This document shows, piece by piece, positions 53,532 through 62,372 of a stretch of 64,000 bases of DNA. The translations under genes and the position numbers were made by a program. The notes beneath the pieces were generated by a model. It did no database searches. It was not told where the DNA came from and was given only the letters and a program-made list of their open reading frames with translations. Each line of letters begins with the position of its first letter. Position 1 is the stretch's first letter. Source of the DNA: Saccharothrix syringae (GTDB lineage Bacteria > Actinomycetota > Actinomycetes > Mycobacteriales > Pseudonocardiaceae); the NCBI RefSeq assembly GCF_009498035.1, contig NZ_CP034550.1, positions 806,001-870,000 on the forward strand, read 5' to 3'.

Positions 53532-54503
53532 TCAGTCGTTGGCGTGGAGGGCGGCGTTCAGCTCGACGCCGGTGCCCTTGCGGGGCAGGACCTTGACCAC
53601 GCCGGTGGTCGAGTCGCGGATGAACAGCAGGTTCGACATGCCCGACAGCTGGGCCGCCTTGACCACGGCGCCGTCCGCGCCGGTGACCTTCGTGCCCGCG
53701 GTCAGGTAGAGGCCGGCCTCGACCACGCAGTCGTCGCCCAGCGAGATGCCCAGGCCGGCGTTCGCGCCGATCAGGCAGCGCTCGCCCACGGAGATGACCT
53801 GCTTGCCGCCGCCGGACAGGGTGCCCATGATCGACGCGCCGCCGCCGACGTCCGAGCCGTCGCCCACGACCACGCCCGCCGAGATCCGGCCCTCCACCAT
53901 GGACGCGCCGAGCGTGCCCGCGTTGAAGTTCACGAAGCCCTCGTGCATGACGGTGGTGCCGGGCGCCAGGTGCGCGCCCAGGCGCACGCGGTCGGCGTCG
54001 GCGATGCGCACGCCGCCCGGCAGCACGTAGTCCACCATGCGCGGGAACTTGTCCACCCCGTGCACGGCCACCGGCCCGCGCGAGCGCAGCCGCAGCCGGG
54101 TGTCCTCGAACCCCTCGACCGCGCACGGCCCGAAGTTCGTCCACACCACGTTGTTCAGCAGCCCGAAGATGCCGTCGAGGTTGGCCCCGTGCGGCTCGAC
54201 CAGGCGCGACGACAGCAGGTGCAGCCGCAGCCAGACGTCGTAGGTGGACGCGGGCGGGTCGGCCAGCGAGGCGATGCCCACCCGGACGCCGACCACCTCG
54301 ACGTCGCGCTCGGCGTCCGCGCCGAGCTGCTTCGCCGCGGCCTCGCCGAGGGCGGCGGCGACCTCCGGGGACGCCAGGAGCGCCGTCCCGGTGGTGGCCT
54401 CACCCAGCTGCGGTGCGGGGAACCACGTGTCCAGCACGGCGCCGGAAGGGGTGACGGTGGCGAGTCCGACGCCGTACGCGCCGGTGGGGTTCGCAGTGCT
54501 CAC
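53532..54503 (-). CDS. dapD: tetrahydrodipicolinate N-succinyltransferase
   Basis: 323 residues. Hexapeptide-repeat acyltransferase (left-handed beta helix, about 165-280: [62 protein letters not shown]). Uses succinyl-CoA; first committed step of the succinylase route. Matches the longer actinobacterial group. GTG 54503; TACCGT (minus strand, 54512-54517) 8 nt upstream implies a leaderless transcript. Divergent from dapE with only 25 bases between start codons. Confidence 0.95.
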   Translation of the reverse strand: MSTANPTGAYGVGLATVTPSGAVLDTWFPAPQLGEATTGTALLASPEVAAALGEAAAKQLGADAERDVEVVGVRVGIASLADPPASTYDVWLRLHLLSSRLVEPHGANLDGIFGLLNNVVWTNFGPCAVEGFEDTRLRLRSRGPVAVHGVDKFPRMVDYVLPGGVRIADADRVRLGAHLAPGTTVMHEGFVNFNAGTLGASMVEGRISAGVVVGDGSDVGGGASIMGTLSGGGKQVISVGERCLIGANAGLGISLGDDCVVEAGLYLTAGTKVTGADGAVVKAAQLSGMSNLLFIRDSTTGVVKVLPRKGTGVELNAALHAND

Positions 54504-54511
54504 GGGGGTCA

Positions 54512-54521
54512 ACGGTAACGT
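54512..54521. promoter_or_regulatory. overlapping divergent -10 elements of dapD and dapE
   Basis: Plus strand TAACGT at 54516-54521, 7 nt before dapE GTG 54529; minus strand TACCGT at 54512-54517, 8 nt before dapD GTG 54503. The two -10 boxes share two base pairs, so one polymerase should exclude the other. Confidence 0.55.
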
Positions 54522-54528
54522 GCGGCGG

Positions 54529-55590
54529 GTGGCCGACACCCTGCACCTCGCCGCCGACCCCGTCGAGCTGACCGCCGCCCTGGTCGACATCCCCAGCGTG
54601 TCCGGGGACGAGCAGCGCATCGCCGACCTCGTGGAGCGGTCGCTGCGCGAGCAGACCGCCCTGGAGGTGGTGCGCTCCGGCAACGCCGTGCTGGCCCGCA
54701 CGAACCTCGGCCGCCCCACCCGCGTGGTCCTCGCCGGCCACCTCGACACCGTGCCGGTCAACGACAACCTGCCCTCCCGCCTGGAGGACGGCGTGCTGCA
54801 CGGCTGCGGCACCGTGGACATGAAGGGCGGTGACGCGGTGATGCTGCACCTGGCCGCCACCACCCCCGAGCCGCGCCACGACCTGACCTTCGTGTTCTAC
54901 GACTGCGAGGAGGTCGAGGCGGTCCGCAACGGGCTCGGCCGCGTCGAGCGCGAGATGCCGGAGTGGCTGCGCGGCGACCTGGCGATCGTGTGCGAGTCGT
55001 CCAACGCCGTGGTCGAGGCCGGCTGCCAGGGCACCATCCGCGTCGAGGTGCGCGCCAGGGGCGTCCGGGCGCACACCGCGCGCGGCTGGATGGGCGTGAA
55101 CGCCGTCCACGCCCTCGGCGAGGTCCTGCGCCGCCTGGAGACCTACGAGCCGCGGCGGGTCGACATCGACGGCTGCCTCTACCGCGAGGGCCTGCAGGCC
55201 GTGCGGGTCGCCGGCGGCGTGGCGGGCAACGTGGTGCCGGACGAGGCCGTGCTCACGGTCAACCACCGGTTCGCCCCCGACCGGTCGCCCGAGCAGGCCG
55301 AGCGGCACCTGCGCGAGCTGTTCGACGGCTACGAGGTCACCGTCACCGACGTGTCCGCGGGCGCCCTGCCCGGCCTCGCCCACCCGGTGACCCGGGAGCT
55401 GGTCGAGGCGTCCGGCGGCGCGCCCGTGGCCAAGCTCGGCTGGACCGACGTGGCCCGGTTCGCCGCCCTGGGCATGCCCGCGGTGAACTTCGGCCCCGGC
55501 GACCCGACCCTGGCCCACACCAAGCAGGAGAACGTCCCGGTGAACCAGGTGCGGCGGTGCGTCGAAGTCCTGCGTCGCTTCCTGGGCTAG
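54529..55590 (+). CDS. dapE: succinyl-diaminopimelate desuccinylase
   Basis: 353 residues, M20 zinc hydrolase that releases succinate to give LL-diaminopimelate. Metal motifs: AGHLDTVP (about 62-69), [15 protein letters not shown], the general-base YDCEEVE (Glu), and the late H in LAHTKQENV. Dimer domain about 170-280. GTG 54529 fits the leaderless promoter; GTG 54520 lies inside the -10 box and is rejected. Confidence 0.95.
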   Translation: MADTLHLAADPVELTAALVDIPSVSGDEQRIADLVERSLREQTALEVVRSGNAVLARTNLGRPTRVVLAGHLDTVPVNDNLPSRLEDGVLHGCGTVDMKGGDAVMLHLAATTPEPRHDLTFVFYDCEEVEAVRNGLGRVEREMPEWLRGDLAIVCESSNAVVEAGCQGTIRVEVRARGVRAHTARGWMGVNAVHALGEVLRRLETYEPRRVDIDGCLYREGLQAVRVAGGVAGNVVPDEAVLTVNHRFAPDRSPEQAERHLRELFDGYEVTVTDVSAGALPGLAHPVTRELVEASGGAPVAKLGWTDVARFAALGMPAVNFGPGDPTLAHTKQENVPVNQVRRCVEVLRRFLG

Positions 55591-55617
55591 GCCGATCCGC
55601 CCACTACACTCCGGCTG

Positions 55618-56385
55618 ATGAGCGACAACGGCGTGGACGAGCACCCGAGGGAGAAGCAGCGCGGACCGGTCGTCCTGCGCCGCGGGCGCCGCGAGGAGCT
55701 CACGACCACGGACCAGCGCCTGCTGGACTCCCGCGGCCACAGCGACTGGGTGCACACCGACCCGTGGCGGGTGCTGCGCATCCAGGCGGAGTTCGTGGAG
55801 GGCTTCGGCGCGCTGGCCGAGGTGCCCAGCGCGGTCACCGTGTTCGGCTCGGCCCGCACCGGCCGCGACCACCCCGAGTACCAGATCGGCCGCGACCTGG
55901 GGCGGGCGCTGGCCGAGGCCGGGTTCGCCTGCATCACCGGCGGCGGCCCGGGCGCGATGGAGGCGGTCAACCGCGGCTGCTCGGAGGCGGGCGGGTTCAG
56001 CGTCGGGCTGGGCATCGAGCTGCCGTTCGAGCAGGGCCTGAACCCGTGGGTCGACCTGGGCGTGAACTTCCGCTACTTCTTCGTCCGCAAGACCATGTTC
56101 ATCAAGTACTCGCAGGCGTTCATCTGCCTGCCGGGCGGGTTCGGCACGCTCGACGAGCTGTTCGAGGCGCTGACCCTGGTGCAGACCAAGAAGGTCACCA
56201 AGTTCCCGGTGGTGCTGTTCGGCACCGAGTACTGGCAGGGCCTTTACGACTGGGTGAAGGGCTCGGTGCTGGGCGGCGGCAAGGTCGGCGAGAAGGACGT
56301 GGACCTGCTGTACCTGACCGACGACATCGAGGACGCGGTGCGGATCGTGCGCGAGGCGCACCAGGCGTGGGCGGACGCGCATTGA
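55618..56385 (+). CDS. LOG-family protein (TIGR00730 type), N-terminally extended
   Basis: 255 residues. About 55 charged N-terminal residues, then the Rossmann LOG core: VTVFGSARTGRDHPEY, ITGGGPGAMEAVNRG, and the signature PGGFGTLDELFEALTLVQTKK. LOG proteins release the base from nucleoside 5'-monophosphates (cytokinin activation in plants); in mycobacteria the homologue makes cytokinins. TACACT at 55605-55610 is 7 nt before ATG 55618, so it is leaderless. Overlaps the second LOG gene. Confidence 0.9.
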   Translation: MSDNGVDEHPREKQRGPVVLRRGRREELTTTDQRLLDSRGHSDWVHTDPWRVLRIQAEFVEGFGALAEVPSAVTVFGSARTGRDHPEYQIGRDLGRALAEAGFACITGGGPGAMEAVNRGCSEAGGFSVGLGIELPFEQGLNPWVDLGVNFRYFFVRKTMFIKYSQAFICLPGGFGTLDELFEALTLVQTKKVTKFPVVLFGTEYWQGLYDWVKGSVLGGGKVGEKDVDLLYLTDDIEDAVRIVREAHQAWADAH

Positions 56386-56933
56386 CCGCCGGGGAGGGCA
56401 TCTCGGTCACCGTCTACTGCGGTTCGCTGCGCACCGTCCCGGAGTCCTACCTGGAGCTGGCCGCCGAGGTGGGTCGGCAGATCGCCGCGCGCGGCTGGTC
56501 GCTGACCTGGGGCGGTGGCCGGACGTCGATGATGGGCGCGGTGGCGCGGGCGGCCCGCGAGGGCGGGGCCCGCACCACCGGCGTCATCCCGCGCGGCCTG
56601 GTGGACCGCGAGGTGGCCGACTCCGACGCCGACGACCTGCTGGTCGTGGACACCATGCGGGACCGCAAGGCGCTGATGGAGGCGCACGGCGACGCGTTCC
56701 TGGCACTGCCCGGCGGCATCGGCACCCTGGAGGAGGTGTTCGAGGTCTGGACCTCCAGGGTGCTCGCCATGCACGCCAAGCCGGTGGTGCTGCTCGACGT
56801 GGACGGCCACTACCAGGGGCTGCTGGAGTGGCTGGCCGAGCTGCACCGGCGGGGGTTCGTCTCGCGGTTCGCGCTGGACTCGCTGGTGGTCACGGAAGAC
56901 GTGACCACAGCGCTCGATGCCTGCGCTAGCTGA
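56382..56933 (+). CDS. LOG-family protein, cytokinin riboside 5'-monophosphate phosphoribohydrolase type
   Basis: 183 residues, TTG 56382 overlapping the previous stop. VTVYCGSLRTVPESY, LTWGGGRTSMMGAVARAA, and the catalytic PGGIGTLEEVFEVWT, the classical type-I LOG signature (Arg and Glu of PGG-x-GT-x-x-E). Corresponds by position and motif to Rv1205. Two LOG paralogues in one operon suggests division of substrate or heteromer formation; inference only. Ends overlapping the convergent gene by 8 bases. Confidence 0.88.
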   Translation: MTAGEGISVTVYCGSLRTVPESYLELAAEVGRQIAARGWSLTWGGGRTSMMGAVARAAREGGARTTGVIPRGLVDREVADSDADDLLVVDTMRDRKALMEAHGDAFLALPGGIGTLEEVFEVWTSRVLAMHAKPVVLLDVDGHYQGLLEWLAELHRRGFVSRFALDSLVVTEDVTTALDACAS

Positions 56934-57975
56934 TCACGGCCTCCTCCAGCCCCCGGGCGCGGGCCAGGCGGGCGGCCTCCTCGGCGAACATGTCGACGTC
57001 GAGCGACACGAACGGCGACACCTTCACGTCCAGCCGCCCGCCCGCGGCCCTGGCCTGCCAGGTGCCCAGGACCTCGCCGTCCACCAGCAGCGCGCCGCGG
57101 CGGCCCAGCACGCGCCACACCTGCTTCTGGTGCTCCTCGTCGGGCACGAGCAGGTCGCGGTCGCGGGCGTTGAGGTACGGGTCGAGCGGCGGCAGCAGCC
57201 GCACGACCTCGGGCTCGGGCGGGTCCTCGAAGGCGTCGACCCGGTCGGCGGGCAGCCAGGACTTCTTCGAGATCGCGACCAGGTCGTCGGGCCAGGCGGC
57301 CTTGACGTCGCGGACGGGCGCGCCGAAGTACTGGGCGACCTCGGCGTACCCGGCGGGGCCGTGCAGCCGCAGGTAGTCGGTGACCAGGTCGCCGAACCCC
57401 TCGGCGCGGGCCGGCACCTCGCGGCGGTGCTCCAGCGGCACGAACGTCACGGTCTGCTCCGCCGGGTCGAACCGGAGGCCGGCGGGCAGCACGGCGAGCC
57501 GGAACACCGGGTCGTGCACGTGGGTCGCCTCGCAGCCGCGGCACCAGCCGGTGACCTCGGGCGGCACCAGCGGGGTGAGCCGGGCGGACGCCTCGCCCTT
57601 GGTCATCGGCCCGGTCACCACGTCCCGCAGCGCCGAGGCGACCTCGTGCAGCACCCGCAGGCCCTCGGTGACCGGCGGCCGGTTCATCCGGGCCACCGCG
57701 TCGGCGTCGCCCAGCGGCCACAGCCGGGCCGCGAGCGCGGGCACCTCGCCGGCGCGGTGCCAGTGCGGCGCGCCCCGCACGGTCCAGGTGAGGGTGAACG
57801 CGCCGCCGTCGAGCGGGGGCACGGTCTCCAGCCGGGCGGCCAGTGCGGGCACGGCCGAGCGCTCGGAGTCCTGCAACCCCAGGTCGAACACCCGCAGCCG
57901 GGCGGCGTCGGCGGTGGCGCGGTCGAACTGGTGGGCGGCGACGCGGTAGGCGATCACCCGCTCGCGGTCAGCCAA
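56926..57975 (-). CDS. winged-helix (HTH_42, AlkZ-like) protein
   Basis: 349 residues from TTG 57975, overlapping the upstream DUF3224 gene by 8 bases. Family blocks: VAAHQFDRATADAARLRVFDLGLQDS, PMTKGEASARLTPLVPP, and the hallmark LLPPLDPYLNARDRDLLVPDEEHQKQVW, then GALLVDGEVLGTWQAR. Members include AlkZ, a DNA glycosylase that unhooks interstrand crosslinks in antibiotic producers; most paralogues are uncharacterised. DNA repair or self-protection is inference. Confidence 0.8.
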   Translation of the reverse strand: MADRERVIAYRVAAHQFDRATADAARLRVFDLGLQDSERSAVPALAARLETVPPLDGGAFTLTWTVRGAPHWHRAGEVPALAARLWPLGDADAVARMNRPPVTEGLRVLHEVASALRDVVTGPMTKGEASARLTPLVPPEVTGWCRGCEATHVHDPVFRLAVLPAGLRFDPAEQTVTFVPLEHRREVPARAEGFGDLVTDYLRLHGPAGYAEVAQYFGAPVRDVKAAWPDDLVAISKKSWLPADRVDAFEDPPEPEVVRLLPPLDPYLNARDRDLLVPDEEHQKQVWRVLGRRGALLVDGEVLGTWQARAAGGRLDVKVSPFVSLDVDMFAEEAARLARARGLEEAVIS

Positions 57976-58348
57976 GGCCGGTGCCCCCGAACGCGACGTC
58001 CAGGGTGATCAGCTCGTGCGCGAGCCGCACCTCGCCGCCGATGCCCGCCGGTTCGCCGGTGCCCGAGCCGGGCACGACGTGGCCGAAGCTGCGCGCCCCG
58101 TCGGCGGGGACGACGCCGCCGTGCCGCACGACGAACGACCCGGTGCGGCCCTCCGGCGTGCCGGTGAACCGCTCCGTGCCGACGTACCCGGCCTGCCCCT
58201 CGGACGGCTGGCAGGTGGTCGGCTCGGCGACGCCCGTCCCCGCCATGAGGCCGGTGCAGGTCTTCTCGACGAGCACCCGGGCGAGGGCGGGCGCCGCGGC
58301 GTCCCGGGTGGTCTCGCCCCACCGGGTGATCGTGAACTTCGATTCCAT
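57968..58348 (-). CDS. DUF3224 family protein
   Basis: 126 residues, small beta-barrel. SKFTITRWGETTRD start, VLVEKTCTGLMAGT, ERFTGTPEGRTGSFVVRHGG and HVVPGSGTGEPAGIGG follow the DUF3224 pattern. ATG 58348 is supported by CAGGAT ending 7 nt upstream (leaderless type). Function unknown; some members lie beside stress genes. Confidence 0.85.
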   Translation of the reverse strand: MESKFTITRWGETTRDAAAPALARVLVEKTCTGLMAGTGVAEPTTCQPSEGQAGYVGTERFTGTPEGRTGSFVVRHGGVVPADGARSFGHVVPGSGTGEPAGIGGEVRLAHELITLDVAFGGTGLG

Positions 58349-58384
58349 GGGCGCGATCCTGGCAGGGATACCTGTCAACCGCCG

Positions 58385-59875
58385 TCAGCCCAGCGGCACG
58401 GCCAGCGTCGAGTCCGCGCCGAAGGCCACCGTGGCGCCGGGGGTGCTGGTACCCCGGTAGCGGGCGTCGACCGTGTCGACCACCAGCACGAGCCGGTTGC
58501 CCGCGCCGACCCGCCACACCACCGGCTCCAGGTCGAGGTCCACCACGCGGGTGCCGGTGCCGGCCAGGGTGACCGGCTTGTGCGTGACCAGGGCGCCCAG
58601 GCCGAGCGCGTTCACCTCGTAGAGGTAGGCGTACAGGGTGGTCCGGTCGGCACTCGGGGTGACGGTGAGGCGGGCGCGGGGCGTGCCGCTGACCGTGGTC
58701 GGGGTCCACCGCACCGGGGTGTGCCACACGGCCGCCGCGCTCCGGTCGATCAGCGGCGTGGACACGCCGACGGGAACGCGGAAGTAGCCCTGGAGCGCGC
58801 CGGACAGCAGGACCGTGCCGCTCTCGGCGATGGTGGGCCGGCCGGCGCCGATCCGGTCGGCGGCCAGCGGCAGCACCTCGGTGCTCCCGGTGGCCGCGGC
58901 CCACGACGGGTGGGCGCGCCACGCGCCGCCGTTGTTGGGCTTGACCTGCACGGGCTGCTCGCGGTCGATGCCGTTGGCCACGCCCTTGAGGTGGTGGTCG
59001 AACCAGCGGCCGACCGACTCCCAGACCTCGTTGGGCAGGCCGGCCGCGCCGAACAGCTCGGCGGTGGCGTGGTCGCCGGGGGAGAGCATGAGCCGCTTGG
59101 GCCCGGTCAGCCGGGCGAAGAAGTCGGTGACCTGGCTCGGCGGGAACAGCCCGTCGTTCCACGCGTTGGCGATCAGCACGGCGGCCTTGATCGACGACAC
59201 CCCCGTGGCGGGGGAGCGGGGCGGTGAGATGGGCAGCACGTCGGTGAACCGGCCCTGCCGGTAGGCGGCCTCGGCCTCGCGCAGCACCGGTCCCGGCCGC
59301 CCGGTGAGGTGGCCCGCGGCCAGCAGCAGCTCCACCGCCTGCCCGCTGACGGTCTCGTTCGGGTAGAGCGAGCGGGCCAGGTCGGTCCACGTGCTCAGCG
59401 ACGCCACCGCCTTCACCCGCGGGTCGGCCGCGGCGGCGAGCAGCGCCTGACCGGCGCCGTAGGAGATGCCGCCGACGCCGACCCGCGCCGGGTCGCCGTG
59501 CGCGTGCGCCACGCCCCAGTCGATCACCCGGCTCACGTCGGCCACGGTGTCGGGGCCCGCCACGTCGATCTCGCCGCCCGAGTCGTGGAAGCCGCGGCTG
59601 GTGTAGCTGATCACCGAGTAGCCGGACTCGTAGGCCAGCTTCGCCGCCGCGCCGACGTACTCCAGGTTGGGCAGGCCCCAGCTCGACGGCAGCACGACCA
59701 GCGGGAACGGGCCGCCGCCGCGTCCGGTGGGCGTGATGACGAACGCCTTGAGCGGGGTGCCGCCCGCGCCGGGGATCGTCTCGTACGAGGCGCTGAAGCC
59801 GGGCGCGGCCTGCGCGGGCGGCGCCAGGACCAGCGCCAGCAGCGCGGCGAGCAGCAGGGGGAGCGGTCGGCGCAC
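58385..59875 (-). CDS. secreted CocE/X-Pro dipeptidyl-peptidase-like hydrolase
   Basis: 496 residues. GTG 59875 has AAGGAGG 5 nt upstream and begins a clear signal peptide (RRPLPLLLAALLALVLAPPAQA). Alpha/beta-hydrolase core with nucleophile GGISYGAGQ (Ser about 163), Asp in NAWNDGLFPPSQ and His in SPGDHATAELFG. The C-terminal beta sandwich (about 345-496) is of the PepX_C type (TVLLSGALQGYFRVPV, VVDLDLEPVVWRVGAGNRLVLVVDTVDARY). Substrate unknown: peptide or ester. Confidence 0.87.
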   Translation of the reverse strand: MRRPLPLLLAALLALVLAPPAQAAPGFSASYETIPGAGGTPLKAFVITPTGRGGGPFPLVVLPSSWGLPNLEYVGAAAKLAYESGYSVISYTSRGFHDSGGEIDVAGPDTVADVSRVIDWGVAHAHGDPARVGVGGISYGAGQALLAAAADPRVKAVASLSTWTDLARSLYPNETVSGQAVELLLAAGHLTGRPGPVLREAEAAYRQGRFTDVLPISPPRSPATGVSSIKAAVLIANAWNDGLFPPSQVTDFFARLTGPKRLMLSPGDHATAELFGAAGLPNEVWESVGRWFDHHLKGVANGIDREQPVQVKPNNGGAWRAHPSWAAATGSTEVLPLAADRIGAGRPTIAESGTVLLSGALQGYFRVPVGVSTPLIDRSAAAVWHTPVRWTPTTVSGTPRARLTVTPSADRTTLYAYLYEVNALGLGALVTHKPVTLAGTGTRVVDLDLEPVVWRVGAGNRLVLVVDTVDARYRGTSTPGATVAFGADSTLAVPLG

Positions 59876-59931
59876 GAGGTCCTCCTTGACCGTGACCGGC
59901 ATCACGCGTGGTGCCGAGAAGTCAACACCAC

Positions 59932-59949
59932 TGCTACTGGCGGGTAGCA
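59932..59949. promoter_or_regulatory. TGCTAC/GTAGCA inverted repeat between divergent genes
   Basis: Two perfect 6-bp arms around TGGCGG in the 124-base region between the hydrolase and folP2 starts. A TTGACT -35-like hexamer for the hydrolase lies next to it on the minus strand. Possible operator. Confidence 0.3.
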
Positions 59950-59999
59950 ACGGCCTGTGACGCGGATCACCGGAGAGCGGTTCGTGGCACGATGCGCTC

Positions 60000-60863
60000 A
60001 TGCTGCGGTTCGGTGCACGGCAGGTCGCCCACGACCGCGCGCTGGTGATGGCCATCGTCAACCGGACGCGCGACTCGTTCTACGACCGCGGCGCGACGTT
60101 CGAGGACGCCGCCGCCATGGCCGCGGTCGACCGGGCGGTCGCCGAGGGCGCGGACATCGTCGACATCGGCGGGGTGCGGGCGGGGTCCAAGGGCGAGGTC
60201 GTGGACGCGGCCGAGGAGGCGCGGCGGGTGGTGCCGTTCGTGGCGGCCGTCCGCGAGCGCCACCCGGACCTGGTGATCAGCGTGGACACCTGGCGGCACG
60301 AGGTGGGGCGCGCGGTGTGCGAGGCGGGCGCCGACCTGCTCAACGACACGTGGGCGGGCGCGGACCCCCGGCTGGCCGAGGTGGCGGCCGAGTTCGGCGT
60401 CGGCATCGTGTGCTCGCACACCGGGGGCCTGGCGCCGCGCACCGACCCGCACCGGGTGCGGTACCGGGACGTGGTGGCGGCGGTGGTGGCCGAGCTGGTG
60501 GAGCGGGCGGAGCGGGTGGTGGCGCTGGGCGTGCCCGCGGCGGGCGTGCTGATCGACCCGACGCACGACTTCGGCAAGAACACCTGGCACGGGCTGGAGC
60601 TGCTGCGGCGGCTGGACGAGCTGGTGGGGACCGGGTGGCCGGTGCTGATGGCGCTGTCCAACAAGGACTTCGTGGGCGAGACGCTGGACGTGGGGGTGGA
60701 GGACCGGGTGGACGGCACGCTGGCCGCGACGTCGGTGGCGGCGTGGACGGGGGCGAAGGTGTTCCGGGCGCACCAGGTGCGGCGGACCCGGATGGTGCTG
60801 GAGATGGTGGCGAGCATCGCGGGCACCCGCCCGCCGGCGCGGGTGCTGCGGTCGATGGCCTGA
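60000..60863 (+). CDS. folP2: dihydropteroate synthase paralogue FolP2
   Basis: 287 residues, TIM-barrel fold of DHPS. The first loop reads AIVNRTRDSFYDRGATF where true DHPS has N-V-T-P-D-S-F; ADIVDIGGVRAGSKG, SVDTWRHEVGRAV and DPTHDFGKNTWHG are the FolP2 forms. The mycobacterial FolP2 (Rv1207) was reported to lack DHPS activity, so a pterin-related but different reaction is likely. ATG 60000; CACGAT 6 nt upstream may be a leaderless -10. Follows the dap/LOG block as in mycobacteria. Confidence 0.88.
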   Translation: MLRFGARQVAHDRALVMAIVNRTRDSFYDRGATFEDAAAMAAVDRAVAEGADIVDIGGVRAGSKGEVVDAAEEARRVVPFVAAVRERHPDLVISVDTWRHEVGRAVCEAGADLLNDTWAGADPRLAEVAAEFGVGIVCSHTGGLAPRTDPHRVRYRDVVAAVVAELVERAERVVALGVPAAGVLIDPTHDFGKNTWHGLELLRRLDELVGTGWPVLMALSNKDFVGETLDVGVEDRVDGTLAATSVAAWTGAKVFRAHQVRRTRMVLEMVASIAGTRPPARVLRSMA

Positions 60864-60919
60864 CGGCGCGGGTGCCGTGGTGGACGGCCTGACGGCGCGG
60901 GTGGGCCTGACGGCCCGGC

Positions 60920-62372
60920 TCACTCCACTGTGGAGGGGACCGCGGCGCGTTCGGCCAGCCAGCGGTTCCGGTAGTACCCCGGCTCCGCGACCAGCTCGGC
61001 GTGCGTGCCCCGCCGGGTGACCGCGCCGCCCTCGAACACCAGCACCAGGTCGAAGTCGACCAGCGGCGCGAGCCGGTGGGTGACCAGCACGACGTCCCCG
61101 GCGGCGGCCAGCACCCGGTCGAGCACCGCGTCGCCGTGCCCGACCGCCAAACCCTCCACGGGTTCGTCGAGCAGCAGCACCCCCGGCCGCGCGAGCAGGG
61201 CGCGGGCCAGCAGCAACCGCCGCCGCTGGCCGCCGGACAGGGCGTCGCCGTCCTCGCCGACCACGGTGTCCCACGGCACGTCCAGGTCGACCAGGGCGGC
61301 CACCCGGTCCAGCTCGGCGCGGGTCGCGCCCGGGCGGGCCAGCCGCACGTTGGCCTCGACGGTCGCGTGGAACACGTGCGCGTCGTCCAGCACGCCCTTC
61401 GCGGCGGGGTGCGCGGCCAACGCGCGCAGGTACGTGCTCTTGCCCGCCCCGCTCGGCCCCACCACGCCCACCCGCCCGCGCGGCGGCTCGACCGGCACGG
61501 GCGCGGGCGCGGCCGGTGCCGCCAGCGCCTCCCGGACCCGGCGCACCGACCCGCGCACCTCCGCCCAGTGCCGCGCCGCGGCGGCCAGCGGCGCGGTCGC
61601 CTCCAGCACGGCCACCGAGCCGAGCAGCACGTGCGCCGGCGCGCCCGAGCGCAGCAGCGCCAGCGCGACGCCGCCCTGCACCAGCACGACCACCGCCGCC
61701 GGCGCGGCGGGCGAGGCGGTCCACCAGGGTCCCGGCCGCGGCCAGCTCCCGGTCCAGGGCGCCGAACGCGGTCAGCTCGTCCGCGCCGTCCAGCAGGACC
61801 GCGGTCCGCTCGGCCAGCGCCGACCGCAGCGGCGCGAGCGCGCGCAGGTGCCGCGACACCAGGGCGTGCACGACGGCCGGCACCACGCCCACCGTGATCA
61901 CCAGGCCCACCGCGAGGGGCGCGGCGAACCCCGTGGCGACCAGCCCGGCCAGGCCGACCGCGACCGCCACCGCCGCGGGCAGCAGGCAGCGCAGCAGGGC
62001 GTCCCGCACGGCGTCCACATCGGACACCAGGCGGGTGAGCGCGTCCCCGTCGCGCAGGGGGCGGCGCAGCAGGGAGTCGTAGACGCGGCCCCGCAGCCCG
62101 GCCAGGTGCCGCAGCACGGCCGAGTGCCCGGCGAGCCGTTCGGCGTACCGCAGGCCGCCGCGCGCGAGGGCCAGCGCCCGCACGGCCACGATCGCCACGG
62201 CCAGCGCCGGCAGCGGCGGCTGCCCGGCCGCCCGCACGACCAGCCACACCGCCGTGGCGGTCAGCCCGACGCCCGCCAGCTCGGCCGCGACACCCGCCAC
62301 GACCGCCCACACCAGCCGCCCCACCCCGACCCCCTCACGACCTCGCGACCACCACCCGCACCGCCCCCTCAC
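60920..62372 (-). pseudogene. cydC: cydC, ABC exporter subunit, interrupted by a +1 frameshift
   Basis: Membrane part (62372 to about 61712) and ATPase part (about 61709 to 60920) lie in different frames. Reading continues correctly to VDRLA, then needs one base fewer in the CCC run at 61709-61711 to resume at AAPAAVVVLVQGG. The ATPase half is intact: Walker A GPSGAGKST, LSGGQRRRLLLARALL, VLLLDEPVEGL. CydDC exports cysteine/glutathione-type thiols and is needed for cytochrome bd assembly. A real mutation would damage that; a sequencing error in the GC tract is equally possible. GTG 62372 overlaps the cydD stop. Confidence 0.85.

Noticed and set aside
60864..60919. Small repeat GGCCTGACGGCGCGGGTG between folP2 and cydC
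   Set aside because: Two short copies at convergent ends, too little to interpret; no hairpin of note.
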